From the NCBI RefSeq assembly GCF_001028175.1, contig NZ_AEJF01000142.1, forward strand, positions 1 to 50,777: a stretch of DNA of 50,777 nucleotides. The letters run 5' to 3'. Source of the DNA: Caballeronia mineralivorans PML1(12). Its GTDB lineage: Bacteria > Pseudomonadota > Gammaproteobacteria > Burkholderiales > Burkholderiaceae. The notes under the pieces were generated by a model. It was not told the origin of the DNA. It searched no databases and saw nothing but the letters and a program-made list of their open reading frames with translations. Made by a program: the position numbers and the translations under genes. Shown piece by piece: positions 24,197 through 34,091 of this stretch (the stretch's first letter is position 1; each line of letters starts with the position of its first letter).

Positions 24197-25588
24197 ATGG
24201 ACACCACTGCGCTCATGTTGTCGCGATTGCAATTCGCCTTCACCGTATCGTTTCACATCATCTTTCCGTCTTTCACCATCGGACTGGCGGCGTGGCTGAC
24301 GGTACTGGAAGCGCTGTATCTGATTACCGGGCGGCCCACGTACCGCTGCGTCTTCGACTTCTGGCTGAAGATCTTCGGGATCGCCTTCGGCATGGGCGTG
24401 GTCTCCGGAATCGTGCTGGCTTTCGAGTTCGGCACGAACTGGAGCGAACTGTCGCGCCTTTCGGGGCCGATCCAGGGACCGCTGCTGTCCTATGAGACCT
24501 TTACGGCTTTCATGCTGGAGGCGTCGTTCTTCGGCGTGCTGCTGTTCGGCAAGAACAGGGTGAAGCCGGGACTCTATCTCTTCTCGACGGCGATGGTCGC
24601 GCTCGGCACGACGCTCTCGGCGTTCTGGATCATGGTGAACAACAGCTGGATGCAATATCCGGTGGGCTACACGATCCAGAACGGTGTCTACGTGCCGGAC
24701 GACTGGCTAAAGATCATCTTCAGCCCGGTTGTCTGGGTGCGGTTTCCTCATATGCTGCTCGCGGCTTATGTCACCGGCGCGTTCTGTGTCGCGGCTACAG
24801 GTGCGTGGTACTCGCTGCGCGGAATGTGTCGTGCCGAAGCCCGCGTGATGCTGCGGATGGGTCTTTTTCTCGCCGCTATCCTCGTGCCAGTTCAACTGCT
24901 GTTCGGACATCTGGTCGGCGATTATGTGCACCGCTATCAGCCCATCAAGTTTGCAGCGATCGAAGCACGTTGGCACGACGAACAACTCGCATCCGAAGTC
25001 CTGCTTGCCTGGCCCGATGCAGCGCACGAAAAGAACGACTATGCGATTTCGGTGCCGGTGCTCGGTAGCCTGATTTCATCGATGACACTCGATTCGAAAG
25101 AGGTCGGCCTCGCTGATTTTCCGCGCAGCGAGCGTTCGCCGATCGTCATTCCGTTCTTTGCATTCCGGGTCATGGTGGGGTGCGGTCTCCTCATGCTGCT
25201 CGTCGCCTGGGGCGGGACCTTGCTGTCGCTCAAGGAGCGCCTGCTGCAGCGGCGCGCGTTGCTGTGGACGGTATTTCTGTGCTTTCCACTGCCGTTCATC
25301 GCGACGCTCACCGGCTGGTTTACCGCGGAGGTGGGACGGCAACCCTGGACTGTCTATGGGGTGCTGCGCACGGCTGATGCGATTACGCCGTTCCTGACGC
25401 CGCGCGCGGCAGCGGGTTCGCTGCTGGTCTTCTGCGTGACCTATGTCTTCATCTTTGCCTTTGGCACGTTCTACATTTACAGGCTGCTCAAAGGGGGACC
25501 TACCGAAGACCCGCTGCACACGCTGCCTGCTGCCTCACCGAGCCGTCCGCTTTCGGCAGCGGCGGATCTGCCGTCGACGGTCAAATGA
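24197..25588 (+). CDS. cioA: Cytochrome bd-type (cyanide-insensitive) oxidase subunit I
   Basis: A 463-aa quinol oxidase subunit I. The haem-ligand His is in FTVSFHIIFPSFTIG near residue 20, and the conserved EVGRQPWTVYGVLRT lies toward the C-terminus. The periplasmic Q-loop is short and the protein is shorter than E. coli CydA, both typical of the CioA branch. AGGGGAG before ATG 24197 supports this start over an ATG 52 codons upstream. It couples quinol oxidation to O2 reduction in the inner membrane. It lies 16 bp before the subunit II gene. Confidence 0.93.
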   Translation: MDTTALMLSRLQFAFTVSFHIIFPSFTIGLAAWLTVLEALYLITGRPTYRCVFDFWLKIFGIAFGMGVVSGIVLAFEFGTNWSELSRLSGPIQGPLLSYETFTAFMLEASFFGVLLFGKNRVKPGLYLFSTAMVALGTTLSAFWIMVNNSWMQYPVGYTIQNGVYVPDDWLKIIFSPVVWVRFPHMLLAAYVTGAFCVAATGAWYSLRGMCRAEARVMLRMGLFLAAILVPVQLLFGHLVGDYVHRYQPIKFAAIEARWHDEQLASEVLLAWPDAAHEKNDYAISVPVLGSLISSMTLDSKEVGLADFPRSERSPIVIPFFAFRVMVGCGLLMLLVAWGGTLLSLKERLLQRRALLWTVFLCFPLPFIATLTGWFTAEVGRQPWTVYGVLRTADAITPFLTPRAAAGSLLVFCVTYVFIFAFGTFYIYRLLKGGPTEDPLHTLPAASPSRPLSAAADLPSTVK

Positions 25589-25604
25589 TCCAGGAGATGT
25601 GCAA

Positions 25605-26591
25605 ATGATCCTCTACTGGTCGCTGATACTCGCCCTCAGCATGTTGCTGTACGTGTTGCTCGACGGTTTCGACCTCGGAGTCGGCATGCTCTTCGGCCTG
25701 ACCCGGGACGAAACACGCCGGCGTCATATGCTGGCCGCCGTATCGCCGCTGTGGGACGGCAACGAGACCTGGCTGATCGTAGCCGGCGTGGTGTTGTGGG
25801 GCGCATTTTCGCAGGCTTACTCGTTGCTGGTCTCCGCGTTCTATGTGCCCGTGGTCCTGATGCTCGCCGGCCTGGTCTTTCGCGGCGTCGCCTTCGAGTT
25901 CCGTGGCAGCGCTCGTCGTACGCGGGCGATCTGGAACGTTGGCTTCGTGGTGGGTTCGGTCGTCGCTGCGTTCATGCAGGGTGCAATGGTCGGCGCGCTC
26001 GTCAAAGGGTTGCCGATTGTCGACGGGCGTTTCAGCGGCGATGTCATGACGTGGTGCAGTTCTTTCTCGATGCTATGCGGTGTGGCGTTATGCGCCGGCT
26101 ATGCTTTGCTCGGTGCGAGCTGGGTCATCAAGAAATGCGAGGCAGACGCGCGCGACGCTGCGTATCGTGCGATTGCGCCGTTGCTTCTGGTGGTGCTTGT
26201 TCTGCTGATCGTGTTGTTCTTTCATGCACTTCATGAAAACCTCGCGATCATGCACCGCTGGCTCGACCGTCCGTATCTTTTTCTTGTGCCCTTGGTCGCG
26301 CTCTGTGCAATCGCAGGCACCCTGACCGGCGTCAGACGGCACCGCGACAACCAGCCGTTTCTCATGATCGTGGTGCTGTTCATCTGCGCTTACGCGATGC
26401 TGGCGATTTCTTTCTGGCCGTACATGGTCCCGTTCTCGCTCACGATCGCCCAGGCGGCGGGGCCGCATACAAGCCTCGTTTTCATGTTCTGGGGCGAGGG
26501 GTTGTTCGTCTACCCGTTGATGCTGATGTACACGGTCTACAGCTATAACGTGTTCAAAGGGAAGGTCGACCTGACTTCGGGTCACTACTGA
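25605..26591 (+). CDS. cioB: Cytochrome bd-type oxidase subunit II
   Basis: A 328-aa membrane subunit. LLDGFDLGVGMLFGLTRDE and SPLWDGNETWLI are the family signatures near the N-terminus, followed by hydrophobic helices and the terminal WGEGLFVYPLMLMYTVYSYN. An AGGAGA site lies 8 bp before the ATG. It partners with the CioA-like subunit. No CydX-like or DUF2474 small subunit gene follows. Confidence 0.93.
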   Translation: MILYWSLILALSMLLYVLLDGFDLGVGMLFGLTRDETRRRHMLAAVSPLWDGNETWLIVAGVVLWGAFSQAYSLLVSAFYVPVVLMLAGLVFRGVAFEFRGSARRTRAIWNVGFVVGSVVAAFMQGAMVGALVKGLPIVDGRFSGDVMTWCSSFSMLCGVALCAGYALLGASWVIKKCEADARDAAYRAIAPLLLVVLVLLIVLFFHALHENLAIMHRWLDRPYLFLVPLVALCAIAGTLTGVRRHRDNQPFLMIVVLFICAYAMLAISFWPYMVPFSLTIAQAAGPHTSLVFMFWGEGLFVYPLMLMYTVYSYNVFKGKVDLTSGHY

Positions 26592-26690
26592 TGAACGCCG
26601 TGCTTACCAAATGTAGTGGGCTCGATTCGGGTTGCGCGTCACAAGGGTGGTCGGTCACTTCATGAACAGGGTACCTTCAGGAGAGCAGAC

Positions 26691-28400
26691 ATGAGCAAGA
26701 AAGTTGCTGAAATTATTGTAGACACACTCGCCGCGGCGGGCGTAAAGCACTGCTACGGGATCGTGGGCGACACGCTGAATCTCATCGCCCACCACGTTAA
26801 CGAGAGCGACATCGAGTGGATCCATGTGCGCCACGAGGAGGCGGGAGCGTTCGCCGCCGAAGGCGAAGCCATGATAACCGGCAACCTGACGGCTGTCGCC
26901 GGAAGCTGCGGCCCTGGCAGCCTTCACTTCATTAACGGGTTGGTGGACGCCAACCGTAATCGGGCTCCGGTTATCCTGATCGCAACCCAGGTAGCGAGCG
27001 AGGAAATCGGCTTTAACTTCCCGCAGGAGGTCGACTTCAAGGCGATCTACGGATCGTGCAGCGTGTTCTGCGACATGATCATTACGCCGGAGCAGGCGCG
27101 ACGCAAGACGGTGATTGCCTGTCAGACCGCCATTGCAAAGGGTGGCGTCGCCGTGCTGATCGTTCCGGTCGACATCGCCCATGCCAATGCGAGCGATGAC
27201 GCCCCGTATTCGGTCCACACGAATGTGCCGATGGTCCGGCCGAGTGACGCAGACCTCGACCGTGTCGCTGACATCCTCAATTCAGGCGAGAAGATCACGA
27301 TCTATGGGGGTTCGGGATGTCGTGGTGCCCACGCCGAAATCCTGGCCGTTGCCGAGCGGCTCAAGGCGCCCATTGCACACACGTCCCGCGCCAAGGACGC
27401 GCTTGAACACGACAACCCGTACAACGTCGGCATGACCGGCATTATCGGCGGCGAAGCGGGCTATCTGGCGGTATCCGAATGCGAGACCTTGCTGATGCTT
27501 GGCGCCGACTTTGCGTGGCGGCAGTTCTACCCGGATAAGGCCAAGATCGTTCAGATCGACCTCGCACCCGATCATCTCGGGCGCCGGCATCCGGTCACGT
27601 TAGGGCTGGTTGGAGATATCAAGTCCACGATGGAGGCGTTGCTGCCGCGCCTTAAGCCGCGCACGTCAACCGAGTTCCGCGACAAGCTCGTCCAACGGCA
27701 TGCCGCTGCGCTGGAAACCCACCGTTCCAAAGCGGTCCCGTCGAGCCGCGGGACGATTCCCCCCATCTATCTGACCGAGCTGATCAACCGGCATGCGGCG
27801 AGCGATGCACTCTTCTGCGCCGACGATGGGACGCCCACTGTTTGGCTTTATCGGCACATCGAGACTAACGGAAAACGTCGGGTGTTTTCGAGCCTGCTAC
27901 ACGGCACGATGGCGGCGGCCCTGCCGATGTCATTGGGGCTGCAGAAGTGCCAGCCTGGACGCCAGGTGATTTCCATGTCCGGCGACGGTGGTCTCGCCAT
28001 GCTGTTCGGTGAGCTCATGACAGTCGTGCAGGAGAAGCTGCCAATCAAGGTGGTCGTATTCGACAACGGCAAGCTTGGATTTATCGACATCGAGCAGAAG
28101 TCCGAAGGCATGCTCCCACTCTATACGGGCCTGCAAAACCCGGACTTCGGCAAGGTCGCCGAGGTGATCGGATTATGGGGGCGCACGGTGTCGAAATCCG
28201 ATGAGCTCGAAGATGCGGTCGTCGCATGGCTGAATGAGCCCGGCCCCGCACTTCTGAACGTCAAGGTCGATACGATGACACTCGTGATGCCGCCGAAGAT
28301 CGAGTTGGGGTCTGCGTACGGAATGATCCTGTATTCCGCCAAAGCCATGTTGCAAGGGCAATCCGCCGACGTGTTCGCCATGATCCGCGAAAATTTATAG
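26691..28400 (+). CDS. poxB: PoxB-like TPP-dependent pyruvate oxidase/dehydrogenase
   Basis: A 569-aa thiamine-diphosphate enzyme, close to the 572 residues of E. coli PoxB. The activating Glu lies in VRHEEAGAFAAEGEA, and the TPP/Mg motif SGDGGLAM...VVFDNGKLGF is intact. The C-terminus (LQGQSADVFAMIRENL) resembles the PoxB membrane-binding helix, suggesting ubiquinone reduction at the membrane. CAGGAGAG precedes ATG 26691. The gene follows the bd-type oxidase genes by 99 bp, so pyruvate oxidation to acetate could feed quinol directly to that oxidase. Acetolactate synthase is the main alternative but fits the tail less well. Confidence 0.85.
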   Translation: MSKKVAEIIVDTLAAAGVKHCYGIVGDTLNLIAHHVNESDIEWIHVRHEEAGAFAAEGEAMITGNLTAVAGSCGPGSLHFINGLVDANRNRAPVILIATQVASEEIGFNFPQEVDFKAIYGSCSVFCDMIITPEQARRKTVIACQTAIAKGGVAVLIVPVDIAHANASDDAPYSVHTNVPMVRPSDADLDRVADILNSGEKITIYGGSGCRGAHAEILAVAERLKAPIAHTSRAKDALEHDNPYNVGMTGIIGGEAGYLAVSECETLLMLGADFAWRQFYPDKAKIVQIDLAPDHLGRRHPVTLGLVGDIKSTMEALLPRLKPRTSTEFRDKLVQRHAAALETHRSKAVPSSRGTIPPIYLTELINRHAASDALFCADDGTPTVWLYRHIETNGKRRVFSSLLHGTMAAALPMSLGLQKCQPGRQVISMSGDGGLAMLFGELMTVVQEKLPIKVVVFDNGKLGFIDIEQKSEGMLPLYTGLQNPDFGKVAEVIGLWGRTVSKSDELEDAVVAWLNEPGPALLNVKVDTMTLVMPPKIELGSAYGMILYSAKAMLQGQSADVFAMIRENL

Positions 28401-28638
28401 GACTTGCCGGGTTAAGCGGGGCGGAGCGGCGTGCCGACGACGAACGCGGCGGAGGTGTTCGTCTGGATAGGCCGTGACGTCTGCAGGCTTGCGGACGGAC
28501 CTCGTGAATGTCCGCTTTCTCGGCGCATGGGCAACCGAATTGCGGCTTGCCCAACCCTCGAACGATTCGCGACGATACCCTCGGTCCTCGTTCGTACTCA
28601 AGCGCGCCATCAACGGGCGTTCCATACGAAGTCATCAG

Positions 28639-29580
28639 TCAGTGAGACGCCGCGAAATCGTTGATCTTTGCAGCGGGTGAGAGCGCGAACGACGCCCGCA
28701 TATCTCGAGCCTCATCTGCGGGCGAGCGTCCGAAAAACCGCTTGAACTCGCGGCTGAACTGCGACGGACTTTCGTAACCGACGCGCGCCGATGCGGACGC
28801 GGCCGTCAAGCCGTCGCGAATCATCAGCAAGCGCGCCTGATGCAGACGCGTCGACTTGATGTATTGGATCGGAGAGGTCAGCGTGACGGTTCTGAAGTTG
28901 ACATGAAACGCGGGAACGCTCATCCCCGCCTCTTCCGCGAGACGACTGACATCCAATGACTGCGCGTAGTCGGTGTGAATTCGCCGCAGCGCTTTCGCCA
29001 CGCGGCCGAAGCGGCCCTGATGCGCGAGCGCGGCCCTCATCGCGCCACCTCGTTCCCCAATCAATACCCGGTAGCAGATTTCCCGCACGATTGCAGGCCC
29101 CAGTATTTCGGCGTCAAGGGGTGAACTCAGGGCTTGCAGCAGACGTAAGGTTGCTTCGGCGAGATCTCCCTCGAGCGGCGTCGACAGGATCCCTAGCGGT
29201 GCGCTCGGCTGATGGCATCCGGAGCGATCGATCGCCAGTATCAGGTCGGTCAACTCGATCAGATCGAGGTGCAACGATACGGCCAGCATCGGCTCGGACT
29301 CGCTCGCTTCGGTTTCAGTCGAGAACGGCAGCGGCACAGACAAGACCAGGTAGTGCTGCGCATCGTAGACATACACCTCTTCGCCCAGAAAGCCCAGCTT
29401 GCGCCCCTGGCACACGATCACGATGCTTGGCTCGTACAGCACGGGCGTGCGCCCCAGCGGCCGGTTCGAGCGCATGAACCGCACGCCCTCCAGCGCGGAC
29501 TGGGTGTACCCCTCATTCGGCGCCAGACGCTGAAGCAGGCTCACCATCCTTGTGGAAACCGGGTTGTCGGCAACGGTCAC
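28639..29580 (-). CDS. AraC-family transcriptional regulator
   Basis: A 313-aa regulator of the group with an AraC-type N-terminal domain (motifs YEPSIVIVCQGRKLGFLGEE and YLVLSVPLPF) and a C-terminal double helix-turn-helix (LAEEAGMSVPAFHVNFR; VGYESPSQFSREFKRFFG). The start is a GTG at 29580 with GAGGAG upstream. It is divergent from two short-chain dehydrogenase genes, a common arrangement in this family, and probably controls them. Inducer unknown. Confidence 0.92.
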   Translation of the reverse strand: MTVADNPVSTRMVSLLQRLAPNEGYTQSALEGVRFMRSNRPLGRTPVLYEPSIVIVCQGRKLGFLGEEVYVYDAQHYLVLSVPLPFSTETEASESEPMLAVSLHLDLIELTDLILAIDRSGCHQPSAPLGILSTPLEGDLAEATLRLLQALSSPLDAEILGPAIVREICYRVLIGERGGAMRAALAHQGRFGRVAKALRRIHTDYAQSLDVSRLAEEAGMSVPAFHVNFRTVTLTSPIQYIKSTRLHQARLLMIRDGLTAASASARVGYESPSQFSREFKRFFGRSPADEARDMRASFALSPAAKINDFAASH

Positions 29581-29847
29581 GAGGGCTCCTCTTTCGCCAG
29601 ATCGGATGGAGGAATTCTACTGGATGCGATCGACGGCCAGCATCCCACTTCAATAGGAATAGGCAATACCGCCATCGTCGCGTGTATTCGCGTGCAGGCA
29701 GCCGGCTCATAAGATGGGTCATCGGCTGCACGGTGCAACCGAAGCGCCCGAGAGGCCACGCAGCGATTGCCTTGCCCCTTCATGCGCAGGCTTCGTAGCC
29801 TCTCCCTCAGATCACCCTAAACAGATTATCGAAACGGAGAACGCAAC
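29581..29847. promoter_or_regulatory. Divergent promoter region, araC-like/SDR
   Basis: A stretch of 267 bases between divergent genes that should hold both promoters and the AraC-type operator. No specific site could be assigned with confidence. Confidence 0.35.
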
Positions 29848-30588
29848 ATGACAACGCAAACCAATCAACCCAAAGTCATCCTCATCACCGGGGCAAGCAG
29901 CGGTATCGGCGAAGCGACGGTCCGGCTGCTCGCCGCGCAGGGGCACCAGCTCGTGATCGGTGCGCGGCGCACGGAACGACTCGCGGCGCTGGCTGAAGAA
30001 ATCCAGGCAAGCGGCGGCTCGGTTCGTTACCGCGCACTCGATGTCACTTCCGCCACCGACGTCAACGCTTTCGCCCAGTTCGCACTGGACGCCTTTGGCC
30101 GCATCGACGTGATTGTCAACAACGCCGGCGTGATGCCTTTGTCGCCCTTGAGCGCGATAAAAGTGGACGAATGGAATCGCATGATCGACGTGAACATCCG
30201 AGGCGTGCTGCACGGCATTGCTGCAGTCCTGCCGACCATGGAGCGCCAGGGGTTCGGCCAGGTCATCAATATGTCCTCGATCGGCGGCCTGTCCGTCTCG
30301 CCGACGGCCGCCGTGTACTGCGCCACCAAGTTCGCCGTGCGCGCCATCTCGGACGGCCTGCGGCAGGAAAGCGACAAGATTCGTGTGACCGTGATTTGCC
30401 CGGGCGTCGTGGAGTCGGAGTTGGCCGAGTCGATCTCCGACGAAACCGCGCGGGCAGCCATGCGCGACTTCCGCCGCATCGCGCTTACGTCGGATGCCAT
30501 TGCGCGCTCGGTTGCCTATGCGATCGAACAGCCGGCGGATGTCGATGTCAGCGAAATCGTCGTGCGCCCGACGGCGAGCCCCTTCTAA
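29848..30588 (+). CDS. Short-chain dehydrogenase/reductase
   Basis: A 246-aa classical SDR. The cofactor motif TGASSGIG is at about 14-21, NNAGV follows, Ser is in MSSIGG, and the YxxxK pair is YCATK. An Arg-rich segment after strand 2 (GARRTERL) suggests NADP preference. CGGAGAACG precedes the ATG. It is the first of two SDR genes divergent from the AraC regulator. Substrate unknown. Confidence 0.92.
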   Translation: MTTQTNQPKVILITGASSGIGEATVRLLAAQGHQLVIGARRTERLAALAEEIQASGGSVRYRALDVTSATDVNAFAQFALDAFGRIDVIVNNAGVMPLSPLSAIKVDEWNRMIDVNIRGVLHGIAAVLPTMERQGFGQVINMSSIGGLSVSPTAAVYCATKFAVRAISDGLRQESDKIRVTVICPGVVESELAESISDETARAAMRDFRRIALTSDAIARSVAYAIEQPADVDVSEIVVRPTASPF

Positions 30589-30649
30589 TCACTCTCATCT
30601 AAGTCGTTCCCATTTAAATTTGCATTACTTATTTTCCAAGGAAATTATC

Positions 30650-31498
30650 ATGAGCAAGTCTGAAAAAATATGGTTCGTTACGGGCGCGTCGAAAGGTGTC
30701 GGCCAACGACTCGTGCGGCAACTTCTCGCGCGTGGCGATCGTGTCGCAGCGACCTCGCGTACTGTGGTGTCGCTGACGGAAGCTATCGGCCCCGCCTCGG
30801 GGCAGTTTCTTCCTCTGCAAGTCGATCTGACCAACGACCAGAGCGTGCGGTCCGCCATTGCGCAAACGATCAAGACGTTCGGCAAGATCGATGTGATCGT
30901 CAATAACGCCGGCTACGCGCAACAGGGAACCATCGAGGCCCTCTCGGATGAGGAGCTTCGGGGGAACTTCGACGTCAACCTGTTCGCACCCCTGACCGTG
31001 TTGCGGCACGCGCTTCCGCATCTGCGCGATCAGCGCAGTGGGCATGTGATCAATATCGCCTCGATCGTCGGTTTCCAAGGCGGATACGCCGGCTGGGGCA
31101 GCTATGTGGCGAGCAAGTTCGCACTCGCCGGCCTGACGGAGTCGCTGGCCGCCGAGGTGGCCGAGTTCGGCATCACGGCAACGGTGGTGTATCCGGGCCC
31201 GGTACGCACGGAGTTTCTGTCGAGCGGCGCGCTAGCAGTGGCCAAACGGCAGATCGATGAATACACCGAAGCCAAGGCGTCGCTCGATCTTCACCTTGGC
31301 ACACTGCACGGTCATCAGGCCGGCGATCCGGACAAGCTGGCCATGCTGATCATGCAGGCTGTAGACGTGGCGGCCCCACCCTTGCACCTGTTCGCCGGCA
31401 AGATTGCCAACGAGCTGGCAGCGCAAAAGGCCGCAGCGGTCCAACACGACATCGATGCGTGGAGAGGCTCATCCGAAGCGACGGACTTCGTCGAGTAA
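30650..31498 (+). CDS. Short-chain dehydrogenase/reductase (second)
   Basis: A 282-aa SDR with TGASKGVG, NNAGYAQ, Ser in NIASIVG and YVASK at the active site. The C-terminal extension is longer than in the first SDR, as in the group with a substrate-lid tail. AAGGAAATT precedes ATG 30650. It is 61 bp downstream of the first SDR and likely in one operon; the two are clearly different subfamilies rather than a recent duplication. Confidence 0.92.
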   Translation: MSKSEKIWFVTGASKGVGQRLVRQLLARGDRVAATSRTVVSLTEAIGPASGQFLPLQVDLTNDQSVRSAIAQTIKTFGKIDVIVNNAGYAQQGTIEALSDEELRGNFDVNLFAPLTVLRHALPHLRDQRSGHVINIASIVGFQGGYAGWGSYVASKFALAGLTESLAAEVAEFGITATVVYPGPVRTEFLSSGALAVAKRQIDEYTEAKASLDLHLGTLHGHQAGDPDKLAMLIMQAVDVAAPPLHLFAGKIANELAAQKAAAVQHDIDAWRGSSEATDFVE

Positions 31499-31863
31499 CT
31501 TCAAAGGCAGGCAGCGTTCAGCGATGGGCGGGCCATTAAACCAAGCCCGCACGCATTGGAACTGAAAATGTCACCAGCAGCGGGGCGTGAACTGATCTGA
31601 TCTGCACTCCGCTTGGGCGAGGAAGCTTCCTCGCCACAAATGTTAGCCCGCGATAGTTCGCCGCTCAACGGACTGACGCGAGCGATCATTAAATATAACT
31701 AACTAAATAACTTCGGATATTCGAGAGGTACTGCGGAGTGGCCGAGAAGGGTCGGCTACGGAAGTTCGACATCGGAAACTCGCGGAATTTCATCGTTCGG
31801 TCTCCGCCCGGTTGGTCTATGCTTATTAGACCCATCCACGCAATATGGCTAAGGGGACCTGTC
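31499..31863. other. Intergenic region with perfect palindrome
   Basis: A stretch of 365 bases without a recognisable gene. At 31616-31635 lies GGCGAGGAAGCTTCCTCGCC, a perfect 20-bp palindrome that could terminate the SDR operon. A tRNA-like GTGGCCGAGA string near 31739 was rejected. Confidence 0.5.
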
Positions 31864-32877
31864 ATGAAACTCGCGCTATGCGTCGCGATCGTCAGTGCGA
31901 TGTTCGGGGTCCCGCTGGCGCATGCCGCCTGCCCCAACAACGCCGTCTTCCTCGCTCTCGATGATCAGATTCGCGGTTACTCCTTGCGCGCCAACGGAGC
32001 GACCGAGCCCTGCCAGGTGCTGCAAGGGTCGCGCACCACCCTCGTAACCGGTCGGGCGATGGCTTTCAGCAAGAACGACTTCTTTCACGTCGCGCAGTTT
32101 CTCACCAACGGCACCGTCGACATCTTTCCGCCGAAGGCCGAGGGCAATGAGGCGCCCAGTCGCTCGTTCATGTTGCAGACGAATGATCTGGTAAGCATCG
32201 CCGTGGATTCTCACCTCAACGACTTCGTCATGATCGTTCGCCCCGCGAGTGCGGGGGTCCAGGTCGTCCCCGTCAATAGCTCCGGGGTCGTGCACAATCC
32301 GATTGCCATTACTGATCCGAATATCGTCCAGTATGTGAGCCTTGCCGTTGACGACGAGGACAATCTGCTGATTGCGGGTTATGACACGCGGGGGGAGGTG
32401 ATAATCGACACGCTTGGCACGAGCCTGAGCATGACCTCCCCGCGGCTTCTGCGCAGCCTTACGGGTAGCAAAACCGGCCTGCTGCCGGCTACCGGAGGTT
32501 TCGCAAGGAACAACATCACGATCGATCTCGATCCTGATACGGACGAATTGGTCGTCTACAACGCGACTACAAACCAGACGCAGATCCAGGTGAGCGTTTT
32601 CGCCGCCAAGGCGAGCGGCGACGTGCCGCCGGTACGGACAATCAGCGGTCCAGCCACGGGAATCACTGGGCCAGGCTCGGAGGTGGGCAACAAGATCGGC
32701 ATCTCCTCCGACGGGCGGCTCTTTGTTGCCGAGCCGAACAGGCGCATTCTCGTGTTCGCGCCGGGAGCTACCGGCAATGTGGCACCGTCTCAAGTCATCG
32801 AGGATTCCACCTCCGGTCCAGTCGGCCAGGGAGGGATCGCGGTTCGGTCCTTGAAGGAGAAGGAGAACTGCAAATAG
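31864..32877 (+). CDS. Secreted propeller-like protein
   Basis: A 337-aa exported protein with a signal peptide (1-21, ending PLAHA). The rest is beta-rich with repeated units of the form VF-P-A-GN-AP followed by a short I-G-T-G turn: VDIFPPKAEGNEAP, VSVFAAKASGDVPP and ILVFAPGATGNVAP. This looks like a beta-propeller of the NHL/YncE type. No enzyme motif is seen. AGGGGAC lies upstream of ATG 31864. Function unknown; likely periplasmic or surface. Confidence 0.8.
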   Translation: MKLALCVAIVSAMFGVPLAHAACPNNAVFLALDDQIRGYSLRANGATEPCQVLQGSRTTLVTGRAMAFSKNDFFHVAQFLTNGTVDIFPPKAEGNEAPSRSFMLQTNDLVSIAVDSHLNDFVMIVRPASAGVQVVPVNSSGVVHNPIAITDPNIVQYVSLAVDDEDNLLIAGYDTRGEVIIDTLGTSLSMTSPRLLRSLTGSKTGLLPATGGFARNNITIDLDPDTDELVVYNATTNQTQIQVSVFAAKASGDVPPVRTISGPATGITGPGSEVGNKIGISSDGRLFVAEPNRRILVFAPGATGNVAPSQVIEDSTSGPVGQGGIAVRSLKEKENCK

Positions 32878-32908
32878 TCGCACAGCGGTTTCAGAATCAT
32901 CGTCCGCG

Positions 32909-33599
32909 CTAATGAAGAATGCTTCCCGCTCCGCAGCATTTCTTGAACTTCTTGCCGGAGCCGCATGGGCATGGATCGTTGCGGCCGACTTTCGGCGCGG
33001 CGCGCTGAACCGTTGTCGCGAGTTCGCGTTCGAACACCGCTGCCCGGAACGGGCTCCAATAACGGTAGATCGAGGCAATGCTGGCGGGAATCTGTTCCGA
33101 AAGCTGTTCCCGTCGATCGGGCCGGAGGACGAGCGAGCATTCTTCCTCGCTCACCTCCTTAGACCCGAGTAAGTGCAACGGCCGTAGCCATGCTTGTCCC
33201 TGCGTTTCATCGAACAGCGGTTTCCACGCAGACCGGTACAAATCAACACCCTGCATGAATCCAAGCGCCCAATTCTCAGCGTCGAGATACACGTGCGGGT
33301 CGTCTGGAAGCTCGTTCTCGTTGAAGATCGGCGCGATCGAGTCCGGATCATTCTCCAGGCATCGCGATGATGCTGTTGAAGTGCCGCACGATCAGATTCA
33401 TAACGCGTTGAGCTTGTTCCATCGACTCGAATTCAGGCGCGTCGTCAGGCTCAGGCCCCCAGATACCCGGCAGCCATTCACTCGGCATCAATGTGATCGG
33501 ACCGATCGCGATGGCGGTCAGATAGCCGTCCAGACTGTCGAGCATCAATGTTTCGTCCGATACCAAATCGGACATCAGGAACTGGTCGAGTTCTTCCAC
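32909..33599 (-). pseudogene. UPF0149 (YecA)/SEC-C gene broken by a frameshift
   Basis: The minus strand encodes a UPF0149 protein in two pieces. The first (33599-33348) has LMLDSLDGYLTAIAIGP and IWGPEPDDAPEF. The second (ending 32909) has AENWALGFMQGVDL and a C-terminal SEC-C zinc motif, NDPCPCGSGKKFKKCC. Between them the sequence is intact in the second frame (ENDPDSIAPIFNENEL). Removing one G of the GG at 33358-33359 restores one continuous frame. The start is uncertain: GTG 33599 is the first usable codon and similarity seems to begin a few residues before it. Either a real +1 mutation or a sequencing error. Confidence 0.85.
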
Positions 33600-34091
33600 T
33601 TCGCGGTCGGACAGGAGATGTATTTTGGAGATTGGTCTCGAATGGGGTTTGGTTGCGGCAGCGCAGGCAGCAACATAGAGATACGGATGGGCGATGCAAG
33701 GCCGTATGCAATAAACGTTTCATTTTACCGCGACCCGAAACAGTGAGTTCGAGACCAACGTCGGCCGATGCGGTCGTTCATCGCCTACTTGGTATCTGCG
33801 CATTACCTACGTCCGGTCCGCCATGCCGAAAATTCCTATGGTTAACGATTATTCAAATAACGAAACGGCATCTAATTGCATTGCAGCAAACATCAATCGA
33901 CTCAAGTTTTATGCGCTATCCCTTGAATCAAAAGTCAATCCAATGTTGTGAGCGGGAGACACACAATCAAAAACAGATCCCGATTTAATTTGACGGAAAT
34001 ATTATTACCCGCGGGCCAAAAGCCCTCGTATGAACCGCAGCCGTCAAATAGACCTGCGGTTTGCCTAATAACTAAACATGGGAGAACTTTG
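33600..34091. other. Intergenic region, no gene seen
   Basis: A stretch of 492 bases, more AT-rich than average toward its right end. It must hold the promoter of the downstream porin gene. Nothing else was recognised. Confidence 0.55.

Noticed and set aside
26591..26665. Short ORF overlapping the cioB stop (ATG within TGATG) as a CydX or DUF2474 subunit
   Set aside because: The 24 encoded residues contain no hydrophobic segment, so it cannot be a membrane subunit.
31738..31812. Sequence starting GCGGAGTGGCCGAGA, similar to a tRNA-Ser start
   Set aside because: No T-loop (GGTTCRANTCC) or matching acceptor strand; probably chance.
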